Positions 7,302-13,879 are shown, counted from the stretch's first letter. The stretch: DNA of 13,926 bases from JAABSX01 sp964480455 (GCA_964480455.1 CAYZQI010000131.1:1-13926), one strand, 5' to 3'. Numbers and translations: made by a program. The notes: a model not told the origin generated them from the sequence alone.

Positions 7302-8618
7302 ATGCTAAATCTTGGTCGCATTGTTTTTTGGTTTTTGCTAATACTCACCCTCAGCAGTATCCAATTCAGCCCTATTTGGCTGCAAACAGAATTTGATTTA
7401 GAAGGGAGCGATGGCACTTTTACCAGTGGTACACCTCTAAAAATCAATTACCAAGTAAATAACCAAACAGGGCAGACACTCAAAGCGTATGTGGCTGGAA
7501 GTGTATCTAGTGCGCAAGGAACAGTATTGCATAGCTTCAAAAAATATGTAGAAATCCCTCACCAGCAAAACCAAACCTTTACCTTTTATTACACACCCCC
7601 AAAGGCAAATGTTTATCATATCTATGCACAGGTACGCAATACAAGCGGCACACTTAAAGCAAATTCTATCAAAATGGCGTATGCTCCTTTTGAGATAAAA
7701 AGCCCACTCACACGGAAGCAAGATTTTTTACAATTTTGGGAAAGTACTCTCCAAATACTCCAAAATACCAGCCCTTCATTCAAAATGACTTCAAAGCCCT
7801 CACTCAGCACGGCTGCCTATGAGGTATTCTTGGTAGAAATGAAAAGTCTTGAAAATACTACCATAAGGGCTTGGTACAGAAGACCCAAAAACAAAAATAA
7901 TGTACCCATTGTGCTGCAATTGCCCTCTTTGGGAGGAGGTTTTTACAATGTCGGCTCGCTTGAAGACAAGCCCAAACACGGCATACCACTAGATTTTGCT
8001 GCACTTTCGCTCAATATTAGAGGACACGGCAACAGCAAAGATTACCTAGATGTAGGAGAGGACTACCATAAAATTATCTCTCATCGCCTTGAAAGCAAAG
8101 AAACTTACTTTTATAGAGGAGCAGTTGCCGATTGTATAAGGGCCTTAGATTTTATAGCTACTCGCCCTGAGATAGACCAAAGCAAGATTGTGGTAGAAGG
8201 TGCAAGTCAGGGCGGAGCGTTGAGTTTGTTTACGGCTGCCCTTGATGAACGTGTAAGCCTCTGCGCCCCTGATGTGCCTTTTCTCTCTGACATAGAAAAC
8301 TTGATGACCCTTACTAATTGGGTGAATGATGAAGTAAAGCGTTATCAAAAACAACAGCCTAGCCTGAGTACATGGCGTGTGCAATACAATTTGAGTTATT
8401 TTGATACTAAAAATTTTGCCTCACTCATCAAAGTACCTGTACTCATGAGCATAGGACTACAAGACTACACCTGCCCCGCACTGACAGGCTTTGCTACTTA
8501 TAACTGCATCACTGCACCCAAAAGGCTATACATCTACCCAATGGCAGGACACCAAGGAGGTGCTGCCGCACACCGTCAAAAAAAATTCCAATGGATAAGG
8601 GCGGAGTGGGGAATTTGA
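7302..8618 (+). CDS. Secreted alpha/beta hydrolase of the acetyl xylan esterase / cephalosporin-C deacetylase (AXE1, CE7) type
   Basis: 438 residues. An N-terminal hydrophobic segment (IVFWFLLILTLSSI, residues 7-20) looks like a signal peptide. Residues about 30-130 are beta-rich and look like an immunoglobulin-like accessory domain. The AXE1-like catalytic domain follows: RGHGNS (240-245), nucleophile Ser302 in GASQGG, acid Asp388 in GLQDYTCP, and His417 in AGHQGG. The order and spacing of this triad match CE7 enzymes, which deacetylate acetylated xylo-oligosaccharides and some acetylated small molecules. The true substrate is not visible. It would act in the periplasm or outside. Only 30 bp separate it from the phosphorylase gene, so the two are probably co-transcribed. 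ATG 7302 is chosen because it places the signal peptide at the N-terminus. Confidence 0.88.
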   Translation: MLNLGRIVFWFLLILTLSSIQFSPIWLQTEFDLEGSDGTFTSGTPLKINYQVNNQTGQTLKAYVAGSVSSAQGTVLHSFKKYVEIPHQQNQTFTFYYTPPKANVYHIYAQVRNTSGTLKANSIKMAYAPFEIKSPLTRKQDFLQFWESTLQILQNTSPSFKMTSKPSLSTAAYEVFLVEMKSLENTTIRAWYRRPKNKNNVPIVLQLPSLGGGFYNVGSLEDKPKHGIPLDFAALSLNIRGHGNSKDYLDVGEDYHKIISHRLESKETYFYRGAVADCIRALDFIATRPEIDQSKIVVEGASQGGALSLFTAALDERVSLCAPDVPFLSDIENLMTLTNWVNDEVKRYQKQQPSLSTWRVQYNLSYFDTKNFASLIKVPVLMSIGLQDYTCPALTGFATYNCITAPKRLYIYPMAGHQGGAAAHRQKKFQWIRAEWGI

Positions 8619-8648
8619 GTAACCTTTGTAAAAAATAAAGCAAGCATT

Positions 8649-9515
8649 ATGACCAATCAAAATCATTTAAGTCCCTCAGAGCTAGTACTCAATCAAGATG
8701 GCAGTGTATATCATTTGGCACTACAGCCTGAGCAATTGGCGCAAACTGTAATTGTAGTAGGCGACCCTGAGCGTGTAAGCTTTGTGTCGGCTTATTTTGA
8801 TAGCATAGAGCACCGAGTCCAAAAGCGTGAATTTGTAAGCCATACCGGCCGTCTAGGTGCAAAACGAGTTTCTGTAGTATCTTCGGGCATAGGCACAGAC
8901 AATGTAGAAATTCTATTGAATGAACTTGATGCGCTGGTCAATATAGATTTGGTAAATAGACACGTCAAATCCAACCATACTTCCCTGAAAGTTATCAGAA
9001 TAGGAACTTCGGGCATACTCCACCCTACCTTGCCTGTAGATAGCTTTTTGGCATCTAGCTATGGGCTAGGCTTAGATACTTTGATGCAATTCTATGCTTG
9101 GCAACAAAGCCCTGAAAGCAGGATTTTTTGTGAAGAAGTACAACAACTTACAGGCCTGGGCTTTTGCCCCTACCTTGCCAAAAAAGGTGATTTCTGGCAA
9201 GATAAATTCAGAGAAGGATGCTATGAAGGCATCACCCTTACTTGTCCGGGCTTTTACGCACCGCAAGGCAGGGTTTTACGCTTGGCACTCCGACAGACTA
9301 ATTTTCTAGCCTCATTAAAAGATTGTCATTTTGAGGGGCTTCCTATTAGTAACCTAGAAATGGAAACAGCAGGCTATTATGCGCTTTGCCAATTGCTAGG
9401 GCATGAAATGCTTTCGCTCAATGCCTTGATTGCCAACCGAAGTACAGGTCAGTTTTCGGCTGACCCACACGCCACTGTCATCAAACTAATTGAAAAAGTG
9501 CTGGACAGTTTGTAG
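8649..9515 (+). CDS. Nucleoside phosphorylase, uridine-phosphorylase-like
   Basis: 288 residues, slightly longer than E. coli Udp. It cleaves a nucleoside with phosphate to give the base and ribose-1-phosphate, in the cytosol, for salvage. Family motifs are in the expected order: VVGDPERV (36-43, phosphate binding), SSGIGTDN (78-85), RIGTSGILHP (117-126), CPGFYAPQGR (199-208) and NLEMETAGYYAL (235-246), the ribose-binding Glu-Met-Glu segment. NRSTGQFSADP (263-273) takes the place of the base-specificity loop. Uridine or a related pyrimidine nucleoside is likely but not proven. It follows the esterase-like gene by 30 bp and ends at a convergent junction that holds the symmetric hairpin element. 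Confidence 0.92.
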   Translation: MTNQNHLSPSELVLNQDGSVYHLALQPEQLAQTVIVVGDPERVSFVSAYFDSIEHRVQKREFVSHTGRLGAKRVSVVSSGIGTDNVEILLNELDALVNIDLVNRHVKSNHTSLKVIRIGTSGILHPTLPVDSFLASSYGLGLDTLMQFYAWQQSPESRIFCEEVQQLTGLGFCPYLAKKGDFWQDKFREGCYEGITLTCPGFYAPQGRVLRLALRQTNFLASLKDCHFEGLPISNLEMETAGYYALCQLLGHEMLSLNALIANRSTGQFSADPHATVIKLIEKVLDSL

Positions 9516-9542
9516 AGGTGTTCTTTTAGGAAATTATAAATA

Positions 9543-9560
9543 GTTAGGAAACTTTCTAAC
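9543..9560 (+). other. Small hairpin after the phosphorylase gene
   Basis: GTTAGGA (9543-9549) pairs with TTCTAAC (9554-9560) around AACT, with one G-U pair that only works in plus-strand RNA. It begins 28 bp past the phosphorylase stop. No T-run follows directly; T-rich sequence starts about 10 nt later. It may be a weak transcription end. Confidence 0.3.
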
Positions 9561-9730
9561 AGGAAATAATCTTTTATTTTATATAAATCATTGATAATCA
9601 AATGCTTAATTAGCTAACAATTGACGGTAGTCCAACCCTTAAGTGTGTATGACTTTTTTAGCCTTTTTCTCACTTTCTTTTTAGGGAAATGTGATGTTTT
9701 TTATCTTAAAACCCTCAAAAAAGATGAATA

Positions 9731-9872
9731 ACGGTGCACCCCGCTGGGGCTAATGGCTAAACGTTTTTAATGCTACCAACGGAACGCCTTTACAAGGCTT
9801 TTCAGCACCGTGGGTGCGTACCGTGGGTAGTGATTTAATTAATTAAAGCATAGCTCCAGAGGAGCGTACCGT
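9731..9872. repeat. 142-bp mirror-symmetric element of four 22-nt hairpin units
   Basis: Four related 22-nt units occur at 9731-9752 (+), 9779-9800 (+), 9803-9824 (-) and 9851-9872 (-). All begin ACGG and have C-T as bases 20-21. Bases 8-12 and 16-20 form a 5-bp stem around a 3-nt loop: ACCCC/GGGGC, GCCTT/AAGGC, GCACC/GGTGC and GCTCC/GGAGC. The first has one A-C pair on the plus strand, which is G-U on the minus strand. Spacers are 26 nt on both sides, the centre is TT (9801-9802), and every unit boundary mirrors its partner exactly. Each inner unit is preceded by CTACC plus one base. Seven T (9872-9878) follow the last unit. The layout recalls enterobacterial BIMEs made of paired REP units, but the sequence is unlike those I know. 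It lies between two convergent genes. Confidence 0.85.
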
Positions 9873-9983
9873 TTTTTTGTATTGATAGAGTGCCTATTGT
9901 TTCTGCTCTGGGGCTATGATGAGATGTAACAAGCAAGTTTTTTTCAGCATACACAATTAATCAGGGACTACCACAATTGACAA
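9873..9983. other. Remainder of the convergent intergenic region
   Basis: Apart from the T-run at 9872-9878 I see no gene or clear terminator. CTGGGGCTA at 9908-9916 is identical to the last nine bases of the first hairpin unit (9744-9752), but the rest of a unit and its stem partner are missing. It may be a decayed unit or chance. Confidence 0.3.
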
Positions 9984-10862
9984 TTACTTATTCAAATAAA
10001 CTCCTTCATCAGAGAGCCTTACCAAGCGTTGTTTGTAGAGCGCGCCCAATGCTTTTTTAAAATTTTTCTTGCTCATTGCCAGCATGTCATAGATTTCTGT
10101 TGGGTTAGAGTGGTCGTTGAGGGGCAAAAAGCCTTGTTGTTCTCTCAATGTATCCAATATTTTCTGGGCATTGGGCTCTATGCTGAGGTGTCCATCTTTT
10201 TGCAGACGGACATCTATTTTGTTGTCTTCTCTTATTTTTTTGATGTATGCCTTGTGGCTATCGCCTAGCTTTAAGGGGGTAAAAATCTCATTATGATAGA
10301 CCAAGCCTTTGTGTTGATGATTGATAATAACATTGACCCCTAAATCTGTGGTATCCCAGATGATAATATCTACTTCCTCGCCTTCTTGCACCGTGAGGGT
10401 GTCGTTGAGCATAAAGCGATGCAGATTAGCAGAGGCAATCAGCCTATCTGTGCGCAAATCTACATAAACATACACAAGGTATTTTACGCCTTCATTCATT
10501 CGGTAGGGTTGTTCTTTGAAAGGTACAAACAAATCTTTGTCTATGCCCCACTCTAGAAAAGCACCGTATTGATTAACTTGATTAACTTTTAGGTAGGCTA
10601 CTTGATTGAGCTGTGCAAAGGGTGTTTGTGTAGTTGCAATCAGTCTATTTTCGTTATCCCGATAAATGAATACGCGCAGGGTATCTCCTACTCTTAGTCC
10701 TTCGGGAATAAATTTACCAGGCAACAATACCACCTCTTCTGAGGGATTATCTATTGGAGTTTCCTCTTCTGTTTCTGCTGTTTCAAAGCCCAAGTACATA
10801 CCGCTTGCAGTATCTCTCAGAACTTTCAGGTTATAAAAATTTCCTATTGCTAATTTATTCAT
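9984..10862 (-). CDS. CvfB-type S1 RNA-binding protein
   Basis: At 292 residues it is close to family length (about 280-300). Three S1-like OB folds precede a winged helix, as in CvfB/YitL proteins. S1-I spans about 5-78 and carries an acidic insertion (ETAETEEETPIDNPSEE, 27-43). S1-II spans about 85-145 (LKVNQVNQYGAFLEWGIDKD, then LFVPFKEQ). S1-III spans about 155-220 (DLGVNVIINHQHKGLVYHNE). The winged helix is about 230-292 (ILDTLREQQGFLPLND, ending VRLSDEGVYLNK). Family members bind RNA and in Staphylococcus influence virulence gene expression; the role here is unknown beyond cytosolic RNA binding. It is the last gene of the minus-strand run, and a MITE-like element sits 46 bp upstream of its ATG, separating it from the gene before. 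Confidence 0.92.
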   Translation of the reverse strand: MNKLAIGNFYNLKVLRDTASGMYLGFETAETEEETPIDNPSEEVVLLPGKFIPEGLRVGDTLRVFIYRDNENRLIATTQTPFAQLNQVAYLKVNQVNQYGAFLEWGIDKDLFVPFKEQPYRMNEGVKYLVYVYVDLRTDRLIASANLHRFMLNDTLTVQEGEEVDIIIWDTTDLGVNVIINHQHKGLVYHNEIFTPLKLGDSHKAYIKKIREDNKIDVRLQKDGHLSIEPNAQKILDTLREQQGFLPLNDHSNPTEIYDMLAMSKKNFKKALGALYKQRLVRLSDEGVYLNK

Positions 10863-10900
10863 TTATGCGCCCTTATGCTTTTTTTGTTTTTGATTATTGA

Positions 10901-10908
10901 ACCTTTTT
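10901..10908. repeat. Target-site duplication, left copy
   Basis: ACCTTTTT directly abuts the left terminal repeat of the MITE-like element and is repeated exactly at 11029-11036 on its other side. The match extends to nine bases if the G at 10909 and 11037 is counted. Confidence 0.75.
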
Positions 10909-11028
10909 GGTTGTCTGACAATTTCTGTAAAAATCTGTAGCAGTGAACTTTCAGTCCGCTGGCATTTATGTTCTGAACAGTATTCAGCCTATCTTATGAA
11001 ACATCATCACAAAAATTGTCAGAGAACC
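10909..11028 (+). mobile_element. MITE-like element, copy 1 (120 bp)
   Basis: The left end GGTTGTCTGACAATTTCTGT (10909-10928) and the reverse complement of the right end (11009-11028) agree at 18 of 20 positions, differing at bases 5 and 17. The interior has no usable ORF. The element is bounded by a perfect 8-bp direct repeat, ACCTTTTT, the mark of transposition. A second copy of equal length lies at 13693-13812, in the same orientation and with the same left/right differences at bases 5 and 17. It would need a transposase supplied elsewhere, probably by an insertion sequence with similar ends and an 8-9 bp duplication; I cannot name the IS family. It lies between the CvfB-type gene and the gene upstream, and its right end overlaps the last codons of the latter. 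Confidence 0.85.
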
Positions 11029-12098
11029 ACCTTTTTGAGGGTTTCCACGCTAAATTTTCTCAAATCTACTGAATTTAATTGAAAAAATATCCATTCTTTG
11101 ATGTCTGTTTTGAAGTGTCGTTTTAATACTTGTGCAAGCTCGTACAGTTGTTTGGGGCTGATGTGTTCAAAGCGTATGATGTCATCTTTATACAGATAAA
11201 TTCCTTTAAAATAATGGCTTTCAAGTACCTGGTAATGTTCTGCTTGGTTTGTTTTCTTAAATTTAGGATTTTCGAGGGCTTGTGTGTCTGTATTGGCTAT
11301 TAAATTGATTACTTTTCCTGAGCGAATCAATACTGCCCAAGCGTAAATAGGCAAAGCAACACGCAATGCTACTGGGTATTGCTGCTGAGAGGTAAGGTAA
11401 CTTTTGACGGTTTCTATTTCTAAGATTGAATTGCTAGTGCTTGGGTCTTGTAGGTTGCCTGTGTTATAACACATCAGATTGGCGACTTCTACGGGAGGTA
11501 CGCCTGTTTTTTGGGGGTATTTATACTGATGTAGGCGGAGCGTAACGCCTATTTTTAGGCTATCTTTTAGTTCTTTTTTAAGCAAGGCTATCAAATCAAA
11601 AAAGGCAGCACGGCTTTGCAGGCTCCAATCACAATCAAGCTGTAACTCGTCAATAATTGCTTTTGGGAAAGTTTCTTTGAAAGCTGGCTTTTGATGAATG
11701 GCTTGAAGCTGTCTGGCAATTTGCTGGGCAAGCACCGGACGGAGAGAGTCAGGAAGTTGTAAAAGCGTCTGATTGGTAATGAATACTGTGGGAATGATGC
11801 GCCGAAGCTGTGGTAACGGTTTATTTTGATTTGAAATTTGCAAGATACCCAGCGGTTGTGCTTGTTGCTTTGCTTCATTCCAAGCTACATCAAAACAACG
11901 CAGATACAATGATTCTACTTTAAGTGCTTTCAAGTAGCTTTGTTCTAAGCTATCAAGTAAAAAATTGGTTCTCCAAAAATAAAAACTTGGTTGGCTTTGT
12001 CTTTCTTTGGGCTGACAAGTGAAGAATAAACTTAATAGAGCTAAAAAAATAAGAGGCTGAAAAACAAAAAAACGTGAAAAATACAGCTTTCTAAACAT
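11019..12098 (-). CDS. Putative lipoprotein with a TIM-barrel-like (DUF3142-like) signature
   Basis: 359 residues. The hydrophobic N-terminus (VFQPLIFLALLSLFF) ends at Cys28, but the residue before it is Thr, so the lipobox is not canonical; lipid attachment is possible, export is likely. The mature part starts with FYFWRTNF and reads VESLYLRCFDVAW at 61-73. The stretch DELQLDCDWSLQSRAAFFDL (150-169) resembles the DFDA-x-x-S-x-R signature of DUF3142 proteins, which are thought to be TIM-barrel, glycosidase-like; Asp155 and Asp157 are the visible acidic residues. PPVEVANLMCYNTGN (201-215) fits a later barrel strand. No activity can be assigned. It starts immediately after the preceding gene's stop (TAAATG), suggesting translational coupling. 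Its final two codons and TGA stop lie inside the right end of the MITE-like element, so its end was altered by the insertion. Confidence 0.75.
   Translation of the reverse strand: MFRKLYFSRFFVFQPLIFLALLSLFFTCQPKERQSQPSFYFWRTNFLLDSLEQSYLKALKVESLYLRCFDVAWNEAKQQAQPLGILQISNQNKPLPQLRRIIPTVFITNQTLLQLPDSLRPVLAQQIARQLQAIHQKPAFKETFPKAIIDELQLDCDWSLQSRAAFFDLIALLKKELKDSLKIGVTLRLHQYKYPQKTGVPPVEVANLMCYNTGNLQDPSTSNSILEIETVKSYLTSQQQYPVALRVALPIYAWAVLIRSGKVINLIANTDTQALENPKFKKTNQAEHYQVLESHYFKGIYLYKDDIIRFEHISPKQLYELAQVLKRHFKTDIKEWIFFQLNSVDLRKFSVETLKKVVL
11029..11036. repeat. Target-site duplication, right copy
   Basis: ACCTTTTT is identical to 10901-10908 and directly follows the right end of the MITE-like element. 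On the minus strand it lies within the last codons of the upstream gene, so the insertion hit that gene's extreme 3' end. Confidence 0.75.
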
Positions 12099-12488
12099 TT
12101 ATGCTTCTGGGTCAATCTCTACCAACACTTCGGCTTTTTGAAGGTAAGGCACATTGATTTTATATATCACGAATAAAAGCAAACTCAGCGAACCAGTAAT
12201 ACTGACAAGCACAATAGCCAAAAAAGGGTAGAAAGCACTTTGTGCCTCAGGGTTGTGTAGTAGATACTGCTGCTTGAGGCTCATGGCAAACAAAGCAACC
12301 AATACATCAATCAAAAAAATAGTCAATACACCACAGGTCAAAAATATAAAACTTGGAGAACAAGATTGCCACCAAGTAATGGGCTTAATTTCTGTTTGAG
12401 GGCTCGTTACTCTCAAACGTCCTTGTTCATCTATCATAAGTTCGTTAGATAGTGCTACATTAGAGGAGGTTGCTTGCTTCTTTTTCAT
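12099..12488 (-). CDS. Small protein with two membrane helices, unknown function
   Basis: I chose ATG 12488 (MKKKQATSSN), which gives 129 residues. An in-frame ATG at 12569 would add 27 residues rich in Phe and Trp that do not look like a protein start. A soluble N-terminal part of about 40 residues (ELMIDEQGRLRVTSPQTE) is followed by a first helix (FIFLTCGVLTIFLIDVLVALF), a loop of about 18 residues, a second helix (FLAIVLVSITGSLSLLLFVI) and a short acidic end (VLVEIDPEA). I do not recognise the family. Its TAA is directly followed by the ATG of the putative lipoprotein gene, so the two proteins may work together at the envelope. The glycosyltransferase gene is 95 bp upstream. Confidence 0.7.
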   Translation of the reverse strand: MKKKQATSSNVALSNELMIDEQGRLRVTSPQTEIKPITWWQSCSPSFIFLTCGVLTIFLIDVLVALFAMSLKQQYLLHNPEAQSAFYPFLAIVLVSITGSLSLLLFVIYKINVPYLQKAEVLVEIDPEA

Positions 12489-12583
12489 AAATTTGTTAAT
12501 GCTTTTGAGATACTCAGATAAGCATAAAATACGTGAATTGTTTAAAAAATGCCAAAAAAAAGTAAACAACTTATCTCATAAAC

Positions 12584-13477
12584 TTACTTCCTAATACCAA
12601 ACTGAAAATAGTCTATCCAGCTTCTAAAAAAACTACGTGCAAAAAAACGCTGCAGAGAGGCTAAAATCAATGGGTCAATACTTGGATTTTCTACAAAGCT
12701 GTAGGCTTTGGCACTTACTTGGCTCAGGTAGCGAACAGTTTTGGGGCTATGTGTGCCCGAGCCATCTAAACCTATGTTTTCAATACGTGAGTAGCGAGGA
12801 TAAACTGCCAAAGCCTGCTGCTTGAAATGTGCATAAATCCAGCGAATAGCCCAAGAATCTATCTTGCCTTGCTGCTGTCTAAAAAGCATTGCGCTCAGGT
12901 CTGCCCCCCCCTGATTGAATTTTTGTTGAGACTGTCGGTCTTTTCGGAAAATATCAAAATCTTGCAGTTCCCAATCTGCTTGTTGCCATCTATCTTGCCA
13001 TGTTGCCCAGCCCCACGAAGAGGCACGCGGCAAAGCATATACCTTGTGAGGATATTGAGCAGGAATCTCTAAGGGAAAGCTGTAACCCGAAAGTGAAAAC
13101 ACCTTGGGATTGTCTTGATAATACTCTAGCCCGTCATTCATAAAGTTGAGAAAATCAGGCGTACAGAGCATATCATCTTCTAGTACAATGGCTTTGCCAT
13201 GTGCCGCAAGTACTTGGCTGACACCTTTGATAACAGAATTTGCCAAACCCTGATTGTTTGTAGCTTCATGTACTGTTACCTTGGCAAAACCCTCAACCGA
13301 CCGTAGTACTTCACGGCTTTGCGCTACAAGAGGTTTTTCTGCCTCATTTTTTGCGCCATCAGAAAATACAATTAACTGACTTTGCATAGCAAGTGGATTC
13401 TTACACAAAGCCTCTAGTGTGGTTTTCAGATGTGTTGGTCTTTTGTAAGCAAATAGGACAATGGGAGCTAGAGGCAT
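12584..13477 (-). CDS. Family 2-like glycosyltransferase
   Basis: A 297-residue GT-A type enzyme. The start MPLAPIVLFAYKRPTHL is the typical first strand of this subgroup. VFSDGAKNE (37-45) is the nucleotide-binding stretch, NNQGLANS (74-81) the following loop, and LEDDM (99-103) the metal-binding acidic motif. SSWGWATW (153-160) and DSWAIRW (207-213) are conserved Trp-rich segments seen in this group, and NIGLDGSGTH (234-243) comes near the end. Related enzymes take part in polysaccharide or glycan synthesis; donor and acceptor are unknown. It is probably the first gene of the minus-strand run that continues to 9984, since the neighbour beyond it is divergent. It differs in sequence and subgroup from the glycosyltransferase at 3402-4469. 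Confidence 0.88.
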   Translation of the reverse strand: MPLAPIVLFAYKRPTHLKTTLEALCKNPLAMQSQLIVFSDGAKNEAEKPLVAQSREVLRSVEGFAKVTVHEATNNQGLANSVIKGVSQVLAAHGKAIVLEDDMLCTPDFLNFMNDGLEYYQDNPKVFSLSGYSFPLEIPAQYPHKVYALPRASSWGWATWQDRWQQADWELQDFDIFRKDRQSQQKFNQGGADLSAMLFRQQQGKIDSWAIRWIYAHFKQQALAVYPRYSRIENIGLDGSGTHSPKTVRYLSQVSAKAYSFVENPSIDPLILASLQRFFARSFFRSWIDYFQFGIRK

Positions 13478-13524
13478 AATTTATCAAATGAATAAACTGA
13501 AATGGATACGTGTTTAAATCGTGG

Positions 13525-13532
13525 CAAAGCTA
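13525..13532 (-). promoter_or_regulatory. Possible -7 box upstream of the glycosyltransferase
   Basis: Minus-strand TAGCTTTG fits TAnnTTTG and lies 47 bp before the ATG. A second match, TATCTTTG, lies further upstream (13589-13582). Neither has a TTTG-type -33 partner at normal spacing, so the assignment is tentative. Confidence 0.3.
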
Positions 13533-13692
13533 AAATATGTTTATTTCTTTCTGTGTAATGTATCTAGGAATTTATCCAAAACAAAGATAACTCATGCAAT
13601 TTTGAGCATACAGTCATTGTCATAACTCGTAAAATAGAATTTTTATAAAAAATTAAGTAGCTTTGTAATCTTTGAAGGTTACTTATTTTTTC

Positions 13693-13812
13693 TGTTGTCT
13701 GAAAATTTCTGTGGTTCATCTGTAAGTGTGGGCTTTAACCTGCCGCCCTAGCTTCTCGAACAGACTAAAGTCTGTTTTACAATGCTGCCTTCACAAAAAT
13801 TATCAGAGAACC
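13693..13812 (+). mobile_element. MITE-like element, copy 2 (120 bp)
   Basis: The left end (13693-13712) matches the left end of copy 1 at 18 of 20 bases, and the right end (13793-13812) matches at 19 of 20. Its own two ends agree at 16 of 20. The length is identical to copy 1, while the interior is diverged, sharing short blocks such as ATCTGTA (offset about 25) and GAACAG (offset about 65). It carries an internal perfect hairpin, AACAGAC-TAAA-GTCTGTT (13759-13776), that copy 1 lacks. The flanks are T-rich (ATTTTTTC and TTTTTTTG) and give no clean target duplication, so this copy looks older. It lies in the divergent spacer between the glycosyltransferase and metallophosphoesterase genes. 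Confidence 0.78.
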
Positions 13813-13879
13813 TTTTTTTGAGACACAATAAGTCAAATTTTCAGTCATTAAGTGGGCAGATTTTTAAACCAAGTACTTT

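Noticed and set aside
9731..9872. Four 22-nt repeats with 26-nt spacers, suggestive of a small CRISPR array
   Set aside because: The last two units are inverted relative to the first two, the repeats are only partly identical, spacers of opposite arms share CTACC, and there are no cas genes.
10897..11082. Plus-strand ORF of 61 codons across MITE copy 1
   Set aside because: It crosses the element boundaries and the end of an opposite-strand gene, resembles no protein, and is explained by chance openness.
12489..12569. Upstream ATG 12569 as the start of the two-helix membrane protein
   Set aside because: The extra 27 residues are compositionally unlike the rest. ATG 12488 gives a typical MKKK start, though the upstream one cannot be fully excluded.
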